NCBI RefSeq assembly: GCF_900107415.1 | Contig: NZ_FNPX01000003.1 | Location: 186,001 to 250,000 of the forward strand | Reading direction: 5' to 3' | DNA: 64,000 bases | Source of the DNA: Jannaschia faecimaris | GTDB lineage: Bacteria > Pseudomonadota > Alphaproteobacteria > Rhodobacterales > Rhodobacteraceae | Part shown: in pieces, positions 24,140 to 33,838 of the stretch | Layout: every line of letters starts with the position of its first letter | Numbering within the stretch: position 1 is the first letter of the stretch | Made by a program: the position numbers and the translations under genes | The notes under the pieces: model-generated | What the model was told of the DNA's origin: nothing | What the model saw: only the letters and a program-made list of their open reading frames with translations | Databases searched by the model: none

Positions 24140-25762
24140 TTACACCATCATTTCCTTGGTCGCGGACAAGGTGACATCCGGATGGTCGCGCTCGATTCGG
24201 TCGATGTCCCATTGAAGCCGGGTCAGGAAGACAGGGTCGCCGTCGTTGTCGTGGGCGATATGCTGTGTGTTCTTCTTGATGACCTCATCGACCGCATCCT
24301 TGGGGCCGCTGATCCAGCGGGCTGATTGGAACTGCGAGTTGTCGAAGCGCACGGGCAGGCCGTATTCAAGCTCGATCCGGCTGGCCAGAACCTCGAATTG
24401 CAGCGCACCGACGACGCCAACGATGAAGCCCGAGCCGATGGCTGGCTTGAAAACCTTGGCCGCCCCTTCCTCGGCAAATTGCATCAACGCCTTCTCTAGG
24501 TGCTTGGCCTTCATCGGGTCGCCCGCGCGCACGCCCTGCAGAAGTTCGGGCGCAAAGCTGGGGATGCCGGTGAAGCGCAGGGCCTCTCCCTCGGTCAGGG
24601 CGTCGCCGATGCGCAGCTGGCCATGGTTCGGGATGCCGATGATGTCACCGGCCCAGGCCTCTTCGGCCAATTCGCGGTCGGCGGCGAGGAATAGCACGGG
24701 GTTTGAAATCGCCATGGGTTTCTTGGTGCGCACATGGGTCATTTTCATACCGCGCTGGAAGTGCCCGGACGCCAGCCGTACAAAAGCCACGCGGTCGCGG
24801 TGCTTGGGATCCATATTGGCCTGCACCTTGAAGACAAAGCCGGTCACGGCCTTTTCGTCCGCCCCCACCTGACGTGGCTTGGCGCGCTGGGGTTGTGGTT
24901 CGGGGCCGTATTCGGCGATCCCGGCCATCAGCTCTTGAACGCCGAAGCTATTGATTGCGCTGCCGAACCAGATCGGTGTCAGTGAGCCTTCGAGGAATGC
25001 GGCGTGATCCATCGCGGGCATCAGCTCCCGCGCCATCTCCAATTCCTCGCGCAGCTTCTCCAGCAGGTTGGCGGGGACATGCTCGGCCAGCTTGGGATCG
25101 TCGAGGCCAGAAATTTTGATCGTTTCTGCAACCTTGTTGCGATCGGCTCGATCCATCAGTTCCAGCCGATCATGGAGCAGATCGTAACAGCCGATGAATT
25201 CGCGACCCACCCCGATGGGCCATGACGCGGGCGTCACGTCGATGGCGAGGTTTTCCTGAATCTCGTCGATGATCTCGAAGGTGTCGCGGCTTTCGCGGTC
25301 CATCTTGTTGCAGAAGGTCAGGATCGGCAGGTCGCGCATGCGACAGACCTCGAAGAGCTTTTGCGTCTGGCTCTCGACGCCCTTCGCCCCGTCGATCACC
25401 ATGACCGCCGCATCCACGGCCGTCAGTGTGCGATAGGTGTCTTCGGAAAAGTCGCTGTGACCGGGCGTGTCGACAAGGTTGAAGCGGAAATCCCGCTCCT
25501 TGGTGTGAAAATCGAACGACATGGCAGAGGCGCTGACCGAGATGCCCCGGTCCTGTTCCATCTTCATGAAATCCGAGCGCGTGCGCCGCGCTTCGCCCTT
25601 GGCGCGCACCTGGCCCGCCATTTGGATCGCGCCACCGTAGAGCAGGAACTTCTCGGTCAGGGTGGTTTTCCCGGCGTCCGGGTGACTGATGATCGCGAAT
25701 GTTCTGCGTCGCCCGATCTCGGGCGGCAGGGGGGCGCGGTTGGTCTGGGGGCTGTCTGACAT
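24140..25762 (-). CDS. prfC: Peptide chain release factor 3
   Basis: RF3 is the GTPase that recycles RF1/RF2 from the ribosome after termination. The 540-residue protein starts at the ATG at 25762; an upstream in-frame ATG at 25798 gives no family sequence. The GTPase motifs are SHPDAGKTT (G1, about 26-34), VDTPGHSDF (G3) and CNKMDRE (G4). The RF3-specific QDRGISVSASAMSF and the C-terminal GVVGALQFEVL and QFQSARWISG segments separate it from EF-G. The gene looks monocistronic. Confidence 0.96.
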   Translation of the reverse strand: MSDSPQTNRAPLPPEIGRRRTFAIISHPDAGKTTLTEKFLLYGGAIQMAGQVRAKGEARRTRSDFMKMEQDRGISVSASAMSFDFHTKERDFRFNLVDTPGHSDFSEDTYRTLTAVDAAVMVIDGAKGVESQTQKLFEVCRMRDLPILTFCNKMDRESRDTFEIIDEIQENLAIDVTPASWPIGVGREFIGCYDLLHDRLELMDRADRNKVAETIKISGLDDPKLAEHVPANLLEKLREELEMARELMPAMDHAAFLEGSLTPIWFGSAINSFGVQELMAGIAEYGPEPQPQRAKPRQVGADEKAVTGFVFKVQANMDPKHRDRVAFVRLASGHFQRGMKMTHVRTKKPMAISNPVLFLAADRELAEEAWAGDIIGIPNHGQLRIGDALTEGEALRFTGIPSFAPELLQGVRAGDPMKAKHLEKALMQFAEEGAAKVFKPAIGSGFIVGVVGALQFEVLASRIELEYGLPVRFDNSQFQSARWISGPKDAVDEVIKKNTQHIAHDNDGDPVFLTRLQWDIDRIERDHPDVTLSATKEMMV

Positions 25763-25963
25763 GGACGCGGATATAGGCGCGGCGACGGTCCGCCGCAATC
25801 AAGCAAGCGGTGTTAACGACTTCTCGGCATTTGGCCCTTCCGATCTGGGGCAAGGTGCCGGAGGATCGTCATGAGCGCAGTTCGCGATTCCACGGGCCTA
25901 TCGGTCGCGCAGCGGCCCCGTTTCGACCGGGCCCAGCCATCAGAGGGACGTGCTGGCCCGCCC

Positions 25964-26380
25964 CTACCACGTGGCGTCATGAACGGTACCGTCGATCTGG
26001 CCTTCGTCTGTTCGGCCAAAAGTTTGCCCAGGCTGGGCACCCAGGCCGGCACGTTGGACCACAGACCGGACCACGGTATCGCGGCCAGGGGACTTGCACA
26101 TGTGCGATGCCCGTCGGTTTGCCGCGATGTCGCATAGCGTTTCCAGGCGCTTGTTGCCGCGCCAGTCGGGCAGCAGCAATGTCTTCGGCTCGAGGCTCTG
26201 GACGACGGCACCATCGTCGGCGCGCGGCCTGGCGTCGGTGCCTTCAGGGCCAACAGTCGAGGGCACATAGAACTTCGCCCCAGAACTCCACCGCGCGTAA
26301 TGCGGTGTAAGATGTATCGCTACCGTGTCGAGGGAAGCCGTGTCAGGAGCGCGGCAGAAAGCGACAGCGTCGTGATATCC
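25964..26380 (-). pseudogene. Degraded pyridoxamine-5'-phosphate-oxidase-family (flavin-binding) gene
   Basis: On the minus strand one frame reads HLTPHYARW, then TVGPEGTDARPR, then KTLLLPDWRGNKRLETLCDI, which is the N-terminal half of the PPOX-fold family of FMN-binding proteins. After NRRAS it jumps to HMCKSPGRDTVVRS, which in intact members lies roughly 50 residues further on, so an internal deletion is likely. The continuation GLWSNVPAWVPSLGKLLAEQT is in another frame, and EGQIDGTVHDATW is back in the first. Two frameshifts and a deletion therefore seem to have inactivated it. The frame extends to 26476 but the family-like part begins near 26380. Confidence 0.6.
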
Positions 26381-26456
26381 GTAATTGCATTCGGATGGCC
26401 TCTGAAACCGTAACCTTGCTAGGGCTGCGATTGGACCCACAAGCCGTTTAAGAAGG

Positions 26457-27269
26457 TCAATGCGCGGGTTCGACAACCGGGTCGATCAAGGTGCGCCCGC
26501 CGTCGACGGTCAGAACCTGTCCCGTCATGAAGCCTGACGCTTCGGAGGCCAGGAACTGGACGGTTTCCGCAAGTTCCGACGGCGCAGCGATGCGGCCCAT
26601 AGGCGTCGCTTCGACGATGGCCTTGCGCAGGCCTTCCGTCTCTCCGAGCCGGGTCGTGAGGTTTGCTGACATGACCGAGCCAACCGCGACCCCGTTTACG
26701 CGAATCCGCTCCCGCGCCAGATTGACGGCAAGGCTGCGGGTGGCCTGATCCAGCGCGGCGGCGCTGATCGAATAGGCCAGCAGATCCGGCTGGGTCCGTC
26801 GCCCGACGATGGAGCTGATGTTGACAATCGTGCCGACTGTCCCTTCGACCCGCCCGTCCTCCTTGGCCTGATGGATCATGCGCTTGGCGACAGCCTGGCT
26901 CAGTCGCAGCGCGGTCATCAGGTTCTGTTCCAGAAGAATGGAGACGCTGTTGTCTTCCGGGTCCAAGGGGTCCGTCACCATGATCTGACGCGAGGCGTTC
27001 ACCAGTATATCGACCCGCTCATAGGCGTCGATGGTTGCCGACAGCAGGTTTGCAATCGTCAGTCGTTCACGCAGGTCGCCCGCAAAATAATGCAGTCGCG
27101 CGCCATCCTCTACCTGTGCGTCGCCAACTTCGGCGGTCAGGCGTTCCTCGTCGCGGTCGGCGAACATGACGTTCGCGCCCTGCTCAACGAAATGCCGGGC
27201 AATGGCCAGTCCGACGCCATTCGCGGCCCCGGTGACGATGGCCGTCTTGCCTTCGATGGAATTGGTCAT
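26457..27269 (-). CDS. SDR-family protein lacking the catalytic lysine
   Basis: The 270-residue protein has the SDR cofactor motif TGAANGVGLAIA, an ADRDEERL acidic turn suited to NAD, and an IVNISSIVG catalytic-serine strand. The active-site tyrosine is present, but the sequence reads AYSISAAALDQ, so the position four after Tyr is Ala rather than the essential Lys. The usual NNAG is NASR. The C-terminal TGQVLTVDGG is normal. It may be a non-catalytic SDR or use another chemistry. Its start overlaps the upstream methyltransferase stop (ATGA), so it is part of a clpS-methyltransferase-SDR unit. Confidence 0.82.
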   Translation of the reverse strand: MTNSIEGKTAIVTGAANGVGLAIARHFVEQGANVMFADRDEERLTAEVGDAQVEDGARLHYFAGDLRERLTIANLLSATIDAYERVDILVNASRQIMVTDPLDPEDNSVSILLEQNLMTALRLSQAVAKRMIHQAKEDGRVEGTVGTIVNISSIVGRRTQPDLLAYSISAAALDQATRSLAVNLARERIRVNGVAVGSVMSANLTTRLGETEGLRKAIVEATPMGRIAAPSELAETVQFLASEASGFMTGQVLTVDGGRTLIDPVVEPAH

Positions 27270-28246
27270 TTGCGTCCCCGCTGGCGCTTGGGTTTCTTCG
27301 CTTCGATCACCTTGAATCCGCCCTGATCGGTCAGGACGCGGACTTCGGCAAACGTGGCGTTCAGCGTTTCCTCATAGGGCAGATGCCGGTTCGCTACCAT
27401 CAGCAGTCGTCCCTGCGGCGTCAGAATGCGCGCGGCAGCGGTGATAAAGGCCCGCCCCAGCGACGGGTCGGCCTTGCGCGCGGTGTGGAATGGCGGGTTC
27501 GAGACGACAACGTCGAAGGCCCCTCCAGTCCAGCGCGTCGCATCCTCCCAATGGAACGTGGCGCGCGCATCGTCGATGTTGGCCCGCGCGCAATCGAGTG
27601 CATCATGCTCGGCCTCGATTAGGGAGCAGGACGTGACGTCCGGTTGTGCGAGAACGGCGCGGGACAGGTAGCCCCAGCCAGCCCCGAGATCGCAGACCCG
27701 GCCCGACACGCCGGTGAGATGTTCGGCCAGCAGGGCGGAGCCGGCGTCGATCCCGTCGGCGGAAAACACACCGGGTCGCGTGACGAACCCATCCTTGGTC
27801 GCGGGCATCGCGGCCCAACCGTGCGGCGCGGTACTGGACGGGAAGGAGAATGTCTTGCCGTGCGCTTTGGAGTAGACTTCGCCCACGTCGAAGAATTTGC
27901 GGCAGTGGCGCAGAACGGAGTCGACGCCATCGACCTTCTGTCCGTCGACAACGATCGTCGCGCCTTCGGGAAGCTGCGCACAGGCCAGAGCGATCAGATC
28001 GTACGTCAGCGCCTTGGCGCGGGCCACGAACACAACCGCGGCGTCATGGGATCCATTTAGGTCGGGTGAAACGGAGAGCCCGCGCGCGGCAAGGGCATCG
28101 TGGTCGGGTTTGAAACCCTGCACAGCGACCGGATCGCCCGGCAACCCTTCCAGGTGGAGGTCGGACGGCGGGCGCAAAAGCAGGATGCGACCCTCAGGCA
28201 AGGAGACAGCTTCGACCGCAAGGGCCAGGGACAGGCGTTCGTTCAT
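27266..28246 (-). CDS. RsmC-like class I SAM-dependent methyltransferase (small-subunit rRNA m2G type)
   Basis: The 326-residue protein starts at the ATG at 28246. The N-terminal half is a divergent methyltransferase-like domain. The C-terminal half has the SAM loop CDLGAGWGYLS (about 185-195) and the base-methylation motif VSNPPFH (about 248-254), as in RsmC and RlmG, which methylate guanine N2 in rRNA. The two-domain layout and length fit RsmC (16S G1207), but RlmG cannot be excluded. It begins 16 bases after clpS and overlaps the SDR gene. Confidence 0.83.
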   Translation of the reverse strand: MNERLSLALAVEAVSLPEGRILLLRPPSDLHLEGLPGDPVAVQGFKPDHDALAARGLSVSPDLNGSHDAAVVFVARAKALTYDLIALACAQLPEGATIVVDGQKVDGVDSVLRHCRKFFDVGEVYSKAHGKTFSFPSSTAPHGWAAMPATKDGFVTRPGVFSADGIDAGSALLAEHLTGVSGRVCDLGAGWGYLSRAVLAQPDVTSCSLIEAEHDALDCARANIDDARATFHWEDATRWTGGAFDVVVSNPPFHTARKADPSLGRAFITAAARILTPQGRLLMVANRHLPYEETLNATFAEVRVLTDQGGFKVIEAKKPKRQRGRK

Positions 28247-28262
28247 GTAGGGCGGCGGAGGG

Positions 28263-28607
28263 TCAGTCCTCCTTCTCCATCGTGCATTGCAGCGGATGCT
28301 GATGGCGGCGGGCAAAATCCATGACTTGCGCGACCTTGGTTTCCGCAATCTCGTGGCTGAAGACGCCGACCACGGCCAAACCCTTTTTGTGGACGGTCAG
28401 CATTATCTCGACCGCCTGAGAATGATTGATCCCGAAAAACTTCTCCAAAACGATCACCACGAATTCCATCGGTGTGTAGTCGTCGTTCAGCAGCAGCACC
28501 TTGTAGAGTGGCGGCTTCGCGGTTTTCGGAGTGGTCTTGGTGACAACGGTTGTGTCGCCATCACCGTCGTCCGGGGTGTCGCTCATCATGAAAGGCTCAG
28601 GACGCAT
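28263..28607 (-). CDS. clpS: ATP-dependent Clp protease adaptor ClpS
   Basis: ClpS delivers N-end-rule substrates to ClpAP. The folded part is very well conserved: [20 protein letters not shown] with the Asn-Asp-Asp substrate pocket, [19 protein letters not shown] and the C-terminal [10 protein letters not shown]. The start is uncertain because ATGs at 28607, 28589 and 28586 are all in frame and none has a clear ribosome-binding site; I give the longest reasonable one (114 residues). The N-terminal 30 residues are acidic and flexible, as usual. No clpA is in the window. Confidence 0.92.
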   Translation of the reverse strand: MRPEPFMMSDTPDDGDGDTTVVTKTTPKTAKPPLYKVLLLNDDYTPMEFVVIVLEKFFGINHSQAVEIMLTVHKKGLAVVGVFSHEIAETKVAQVMDFARRHQHPLQCTMEKED

Positions 28608-28689
28608 GTCGCTCACATCAGGGTCTGGGGGTGACGGGATAGATGGCACAATATAGGCAAAGGGCTGCAAAGGAAAAGGGGGTGCGATT

Positions 28690-29382
28690 GTGACGATCAC
28701 GACGATTGGGTTCGATGCGGACGACACACTTTGGCATAACGAGGTCTTCTTTAAGGGAACGCAGGCGAAATTCGCGGCCCTTCTGGCCGATTACGCAGAC
28801 CCCGATCACCTGATGGACCGTCTTCTGGAGGCCGAGCGGCGGAACCTCGGGCATTACGGATTCGGGATCAAGGGGTTCACCCTCTCGATGATCGAGACCG
28901 CGATCGAGGTGACAGAGGGGCGCGTTCCCGCCTCCGTTCTGTCGCAGATCCTCGCAGACGGTCGCAAGATGTTGCGCCACCCCGTCGATTTGATGACGGG
29001 GGTGGAGGCCTGCGTCCGAGCGCTGGCGGTTGACCACAGGCTCGTGCTGATTACGAAAGGCGACCTGCTGGACCAAGAGCGTAAATTGGCCGAGAGCGGG
29101 TTAGGCGACCTGTTCGACGGCATCGAGATCGTGTCGGACAAAGTCCCGGAAACCTACAGTCGCGCATTCGACGCTCACGGCGACGGCGCTGCCCAAGCGC
29201 TCATGGTCGGGAATTCGATGAAATCCGATGTTGTCCCGGCGATCGAGGCCGGGGCCTGGGGCGTCTTCTGTCCGTCGGAGCATGAATGGGAATTGGAGTG
29301 GGCGGAGGAGCCCGTGACCGCACCGCGTTATCGCCGGATCAAAACACTTGCCGAACTGCCGCAGCTTATCGCCGGTCTGTAG
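28690..29382 (+). CDS. HAD-superfamily hydrolase
   Basis: The 230-residue protein starts with GTG at 28690 behind AAGGAAAAGGGGG. It shows HAD motif [13 protein letters not shown], motif II LITKGD, the lysine region SDKVPE and motif [23 protein letters not shown], with a mainly helical C1 cap between motifs I and II. The NSMKSD motif resembles phosphatases of the pyrimidine or sugar-phosphate type. The substrate is not known. It is divergent from clpS and convergent with serS, with a hairpin between the two stops. Confidence 0.85.
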   Translation: MTITTIGFDADDTLWHNEVFFKGTQAKFAALLADYADPDHLMDRLLEAERRNLGHYGFGIKGFTLSMIETAIEVTEGRVPASVLSQILADGRKMLRHPVDLMTGVEACVRALAVDHRLVLITKGDLLDQERKLAESGLGDLFDGIEIVSDKVPETYSRAFDAHGDGAAQALMVGNSMKSDVVPAIEAGAWGVFCPSEHEWELEWAEEPVTAPRYRRIKTLAELPQLIAGL

Positions 29383-29404
29383 GGTGGGCAAAAGAATGCC
29401 CACC
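29383..29404. terminator. Hairpin between convergent HAD and serS genes
   Basis: GGTGGGCA (29383-29390) pairs perfectly with TGCCCACC (29397-29404) around a six-base A-rich loop. It starts at the HAD gene stop and sits just before the end of serS on the other strand, so it could act in both directions. No T-run of note follows on either side. Confidence 0.45.
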
Positions 29405-29412
29405 AGACACCT

Positions 29413-30705
29413 TCATGACAGAACGCCGTCGGCCCCTAGTGTCATCTTGCCACCCAGATAGGGGGCCAGCACGTCAGGCAAGATGACCGAGCCGTCTGCC
29501 CGTTGTCCGTTTTCGAGCACCGCGATCAGGCAGCGACCCACGGCGAGGCCCGAGCCATTGAGCGTGTGAACGAACTCCGGCTTGCCCCCCGCGGCGGGTT
29601 TGAACCGTGCATTCATGCGCCGCGCCTGAAAGTCGCCGGTCGTCGAGCAGCTTGAAATTTCGCGGTAGGTGTCCTGGCCGGGCAGCCAGACTTCTATGTC
29701 GTGCGTCCGTCGCGCGCCGAATCCCATATCGCCGGTGCACAGCACCACCGTGCGATACGGCAGGCCGAGTTTTTCCAGGATACCTTGGGCGCAATTGGTC
29801 ATGCGATCCAATTCTGCCCGGCTGTGGTCGGGGTGGGTGATCGACACCATCTCAACCTTCTCGAACTGGTGCTGACGCAACATGCCCGACGTGTCGCGGC
29901 CGGCCGAACCGGCCTCCGAGCGGAAGCAGAGCGTATGCGCCACCATCCGGCGGGGCAGGGCGGCTTCGTCCAGAATGTCGCCCGCGATGGAATAGGTCAG
30001 CGTGACTTCGGATGTCGGGATCAGCCAGTACCCCTCGCGCGTCAGAAAACTGTCATCGCCGAACTTGGGCAGCTTGTCGGTGCCCAGCATCGCGTCGTCG
30101 CGCACCAGAACGGGCGTCATGTGCTCGACAAGGCCGTTTTCCTCGGTGTGGGTGTCGAGCATGAATTGCGCCAGCGCCCGGTGGATGCGAGCGACGGCCC
30201 CGCGCAGCAGCACGAACCGCGCACCTGACAGTTTCGCGGCTGTCTCGAAATCCATCCCGGGTTTCACGCCCGTGATCTCGAAATGCTCCACCGGGGTGAA
30301 GTCGAGCGCGCGGGGCGTGCCCCAGCGGGTCACCTCGACGTTGTCGTCTTCATCCGCCCCGTCGGGCACGTCGGCGTCCGGTAAGTTCGGGATTTCCAGC
30401 AACGATTGCCGGAGTCGTTCTTCGATATTCCGCCTAGCTTCTTCTAGCTCTGCGATCTTCTCTTTGTTCTTTGCGATTGTCGCGCGAAGCCTTTCGAAGC
30501 CCTCGTCGTCTCCGGCTGCCTTTGCGGCTCCGACCTGCTTAGAAGCCGCATTTCGCTGAGCGAGCGCGCCTTCCGCGAGTTGGATATGCGCGCGCCTCTG
30601 TTCGTCGAGAATGAGAAGGTGCGCCGATATCGGCTCCAACCCCCGCCGGGCCAGCGCGGCGTCGAATGCTTCGGGGTTTTCGCGGATCTGTCGGATATCG
30701 TGCAT
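29413..30705 (-). CDS. serS: Seryl-tRNA synthetase
   Basis: SerRS charges tRNA-Ser. The 430-residue protein starts at the ATG at 30705; the open frame further upstream has no family sequence. Residues 1-110 form the long antiparallel coiled-coil arm that grips the tRNA variable loop. The catalytic part shows class II motifs: GARFVLLRG (motif 1 region), [26 protein letters not shown] (motif 2, in two parts with FRSE and RQHQF) and [17 protein letters not shown] (motif 3). TSEVTLT binds serine. It is divergent from yajC. Confidence 0.97.
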   Translation of the reverse strand: MHDIRQIRENPEAFDAALARRGLEPISAHLLILDEQRRAHIQLAEGALAQRNAASKQVGAAKAAGDDEGFERLRATIAKNKEKIAELEEARRNIEERLRQSLLEIPNLPDADVPDGADEDDNVEVTRWGTPRALDFTPVEHFEITGVKPGMDFETAAKLSGARFVLLRGAVARIHRALAQFMLDTHTEENGLVEHMTPVLVRDDAMLGTDKLPKFGDDSFLTREGYWLIPTSEVTLTYSIAGDILDEAALPRRMVAHTLCFRSEAGSAGRDTSGMLRQHQFEKVEMVSITHPDHSRAELDRMTNCAQGILEKLGLPYRTVVLCTGDMGFGARRTHDIEVWLPGQDTYREISSCSTTGDFQARRMNARFKPAAGGKPEFVHTLNGSGLAVGRCLIAVLENGQRADGSVILPDVLAPYLGGKMTLGADGVLS

Positions 30706-30874
30706 GGGGGGCTCGCTCGTGTCGGGGCTCGTGTCCTGGGGGCCACATGCCACAGGCCAGCGATCCGTGCCAGAGGTTGCGCCGCGCGCTTGCGCCCCCC
30801 AGATGGCGCTTATAGGTTGCCGCGACTTCAAAAGGGGTGTGCGTCGACACCCCGTGACAACCAAGGGATCTCTG

Positions 30875-31195
30875 ATGTTTGTAACCCCCGCCTACGCCCA
30901 GTCCGCCGGAGGTGTCGCCGGCACGTTCGGCAGCTTCGTTCCCCTGATTGCGATCTTTGCGATCATGTACTTCCTCCTGATCCGTCCTCAGCAGAAAAAA
31001 ATGAAGGAACACAAGGCATTGATCGCAGGTCTGCGCCGCGGTGACCAAGTCGTGACGCAGGGCGGGGTCATCGGAAAGGTCGTCAAGATCAAGGACGACG
31101 CCGAGGTCGAGGTCGAGATCGCCGAAGGCGTGAAAGTCCGTGTTGTACGCGCCACGATCACCCAGGTTCTCAGCAAGACCGATCCGGCCGCCTGA
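30875..31195 (+). CDS. yajC: Preprotein translocase subunit YajC
   Basis: YajC is the small single-pass partner of SecDF. The 106-residue protein starts at the ATG at 30875 behind AAGGGATC. It has one membrane segment ([22 protein letters not shown], about residues 21-42, ending in the hallmark RPQQKK) and a soluble DUF-like beta domain with [17 protein letters not shown]. The secD start follows the stop by one base, and secF follows after another one-base gap, giving a tight yajC-secD-secF unit. Confidence 0.95.
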   Translation: MFVTPAYAQSAGGVAGTFGSFVPLIAIFAIMYFLLIRPQQKKMKEHKALIAGLRRGDQVVTQGGVIGKVVKIKDDAEVEVEIAEGVKVRVVRATITQVLSKTDPAA

Positions 31196-31196
31196 C

Positions 31197-32864
31197 ATGC
31201 TCGAAATTGCGCTCTGGAAACGGCTGTCGATTCTGATCGTCTGCCTTGCTGGTTTGGCGATGGCCTTGCCCAACGTCTTCTATACCCGTGCCGAGCGCCA
31301 TAACGACGCCGTCACCGCGATTGAACGCGGCGCGGTGATGACCGACGAGATGCAGGCCGGGCTGGAGCAATGGCCCGACGTCCTGCCGTCGTCGGTGATC
31401 AACCTGGGGCTGGACCTGCGCGGCGGTGCGCACCTGTTGGCCGAAGTCCAGCTGGAGGATGTTTATGCCTCCCGCATCGACAGCTACTGGCCCGAGGTGC
31501 GCGACACCCTGCGCAATTTGCGCGATCAGCTGGGGGGCATCCGGCGCGTGGGCGACGGCCCCGTGGACGAATTGCGCGTGCGCGTTTCCAACGCCGACGG
31601 GCTTCAGGCCGCGGTGGACGCCGTGCGCGGTCTGGCGCAGCCTATCGTCTCGTTGTCCGGTGTGGGTCAGACCGACATTGACGTGTCGGGCGCGGGTGAC
31701 ATCGTGACGCTGCGCTTGTCGGATGCCGAACGGGCCGCCACCGATGACCGGACGATGGCGCAATCACTTGAAATCATTCGCCGTCGCGTGGACGAGGCTG
31801 GAACGCGGGAACCGACTATTCAGCGGCAGGGCAATGACCGCATCCTGATCCAGGTGCCGGGCATCGGCTCGGCGCAGGAACTTAAGGAGCTAATCGGAAC
31901 CACGGCGAAACTGACCTTCCATCCGGTGATCCGCCAGACGACAGACGGAACCGAGCGCGTCGGGGGCGAAGAACTTCTGGCCCCGTCGCTGGATGATCCG
32001 GGCATCTATTACATTTTGGAGCGAACCCCCGTCGTCACCGGCGACGACCTGACCGACAGCCAGCCCGCTTTCGATCAGCGCGGGCAGCCTGCTGTGACAT
32101 TCCGCTTCAACCCTGCCGGCGCGCGCGCCTTCGGTGTTTATACCGCAGAAAATGTCGGCGCGCTTTTCGCGGTCGTGCTGGACAACGAAGTCGTGACCGC
32201 GCCCCGCATCAACGAGCCGATCCCCGGCGGATCGGGCCAGATCACCGGCAACTTTTCTGTTGAGGAAGCAAACCGTCAGGCCATTCTGCTGCGCGCGGGT
32301 GCCTTGCCGGCCGGTATGGAATTCTTGGAAGAACGCACCGTCGGCCCCGAATTGGGGCAGGACAGCATCGACGCTGGCAAGATCGCGTCGCTGGTGGCGA
32401 TGGCAGCCGTCGTCGTCTTCATGATCCTGAGCTATGGCCTGTTCGGAGCCTTCGCCACGATCGCGCTAGGCATTAACGTGGCACTCATCTTCGGGGTGCT
32501 TTCGCTTATCGGGGGGACGCTGACACTTCCCGGAATCGCGGGGATCGTGCTGACCATCGGCATGGCGGTCGACGCCAACGTGCTGGTATTCGAGCGCATC
32601 CGGGAGGAGCTCAAGACGGCCCGCGGTCCCGCACGTGCCATTGCCCTGGGCTATGAGCGCGCGCTCTCCGCCATCGTGGACGCGAACATCACCACCTTTA
32701 TCGTCGCCGTGATCCTGTTCACGCTGGGCTCCGGCCCGGTGCGGGGCTTCGCCGTGACCCTCGGAATCGGAATTCTGACATCTGTCTTCACTGCGATCTT
32801 CGTGACGCGCCTGTTGATCGTGTTCTGGTTTGAACGCCGCCGCCCCAAGCAGATCGAGGTCTGA
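31197..32864 (+). CDS. secD: Protein translocase subunit SecD
   Basis: SecD works with SecF to complete protein export using the proton gradient. The 555-residue protein starts at the ATG at 31197. It has an N-terminal membrane helix, GLDLRGGAHLL near residue 65, a large periplasmic P1 domain with IIRRRVDEAGTREPTIQRQG, then five membrane helices. Conserved EERTVGPELGQDSI and GMAVDANVLVFERIREEL are found at the P1/membrane junction and fourth helix. Its length is between short and long family members. Co-transcribed with yajC and secF. Confidence 0.97.
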   Translation: MLEIALWKRLSILIVCLAGLAMALPNVFYTRAERHNDAVTAIERGAVMTDEMQAGLEQWPDVLPSSVINLGLDLRGGAHLLAEVQLEDVYASRIDSYWPEVRDTLRNLRDQLGGIRRVGDGPVDELRVRVSNADGLQAAVDAVRGLAQPIVSLSGVGQTDIDVSGAGDIVTLRLSDAERAATDDRTMAQSLEIIRRRVDEAGTREPTIQRQGNDRILIQVPGIGSAQELKELIGTTAKLTFHPVIRQTTDGTERVGGEELLAPSLDDPGIYYILERTPVVTGDDLTDSQPAFDQRGQPAVTFRFNPAGARAFGVYTAENVGALFAVVLDNEVVTAPRINEPIPGGSGQITGNFSVEEANRQAILLRAGALPAGMEFLEERTVGPELGQDSIDAGKIASLVAMAAVVVFMILSYGLFGAFATIALGINVALIFGVLSLIGGTLTLPGIAGIVLTIGMAVDANVLVFERIREELKTARGPARAIALGYERALSAIVDANITTFIVAVILFTLGSGPVRGFAVTLGIGILTSVFTAIFVTRLLIVFWFERRRPKQIEV

Positions 32865-32865
32865 C

Positions 32866-33831
32866 ATGCGCCTGAAACTCGTCCCGCTGGAGACCAACTG
32901 GGATTTCATGAAGTACCGGAAGTTCACCTTCGGTGCCTCTGTCGTCGCAATGATCGCGTCGCTCATCATCTGGCTCACTGTCGGCCTGAACTTTGGCATC
33001 GACTTCCTTGGCGGCACGACCATCCGCACGGAATCGACGCAGGCTGTGGACGTCGGCACCTACCGTGACGCCCTGACGCCGCTTGGCCTGGGCGACGTCG
33101 CGATCACCGAGGTCTTTGACCCCACCTTCGCAGCCGATCAGAACGTGGCCCTGGTCCGCATCCAGGCGCAAGACGGTGCTGAAGCGGTGACGCCTGAAAC
33201 AATCGCGGCGGTTGAGGCAGCGTTGCAAGCCGTCGATCCGTCGATCACCTTCCCATCGGTTGAGTCCGTAGGGCCCAAGGTCTCGGGCGAGTTGATAACC
33301 ACCGCCCTCTTGGCCGTGGCCACATCTTTGGTGGCGATCCTGTTCTACATCTGGCTGAGGTTTGAGTGGCAGTTCTCGGTCGGCGCGGTCGCCGCCCTTT
33401 TTCACGACGTTATCCTGACGATCGGCGTGTTCAGCCTGCTCCAGATCCGCTTTGATCTGGCGACGATCGCGGCGCTGCTGACGATCATCGGATACTCAAT
33501 CAACGATACCGTCGTGATCTTCGACCGGCTTCGCGAAAATCTGATCAAGTTCAAGAAAACGCCCTTGATCGATGTGATGAACCGGTCGGTGAACGAGACC
33601 CTGTCGCGGACGTTGATGACGTCGGGCACGACCTTGCTTGCTCTCGTGGCGCTCATCGTACTGGGCGGAGATGTAATCAGGGGTTTCGTGTTCGCGATTC
33701 TCTGGGGCGTTGTCGTGGGGACCTATTCATCGGTCTACGTGGCCAAGAACGTTGTGCTGATGCTGGGCATCAACCGCGACCCAAAGAAGCCGTCTGACGC
33801 GGGCACCCAATTCGCGAACATCGACGCCTGA
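32866..33831 (+). CDS. secF: Protein translocase subunit SecF
   Basis: The 321-residue partner of SecD starts at the ATG at 32866, one base after the secD stop. It has helix 1 followed by GLNFGIDFLGGTTI, a short periplasmic domain, then five helices with VAALFHDVILTIGVF, GYSINDTVVIFDRLREN and SRTLMTSGTTLLAL, all SecF hallmarks. The upstream Met in the same frame lies inside secD and is not used. A TauE/SafE permease gene follows after only seven bases. Confidence 0.97.
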   Translation: MRLKLVPLETNWDFMKYRKFTFGASVVAMIASLIIWLTVGLNFGIDFLGGTTIRTESTQAVDVGTYRDALTPLGLGDVAITEVFDPTFAADQNVALVRIQAQDGAEAVTPETIAAVEAALQAVDPSITFPSVESVGPKVSGELITTALLAVATSLVAILFYIWLRFEWQFSVGAVAALFHDVILTIGVFSLLQIRFDLATIAALLTIIGYSINDTVVIFDRLRENLIKFKKTPLIDVMNRSVNETLSRTLMTSGTTLLALVALIVLGGDVIRGFVFAILWGVVVGTYSSVYVAKNVVLMLGINRDPKKPSDAGTQFANIDA

Positions 33832-33838
33832 CGGGCAA

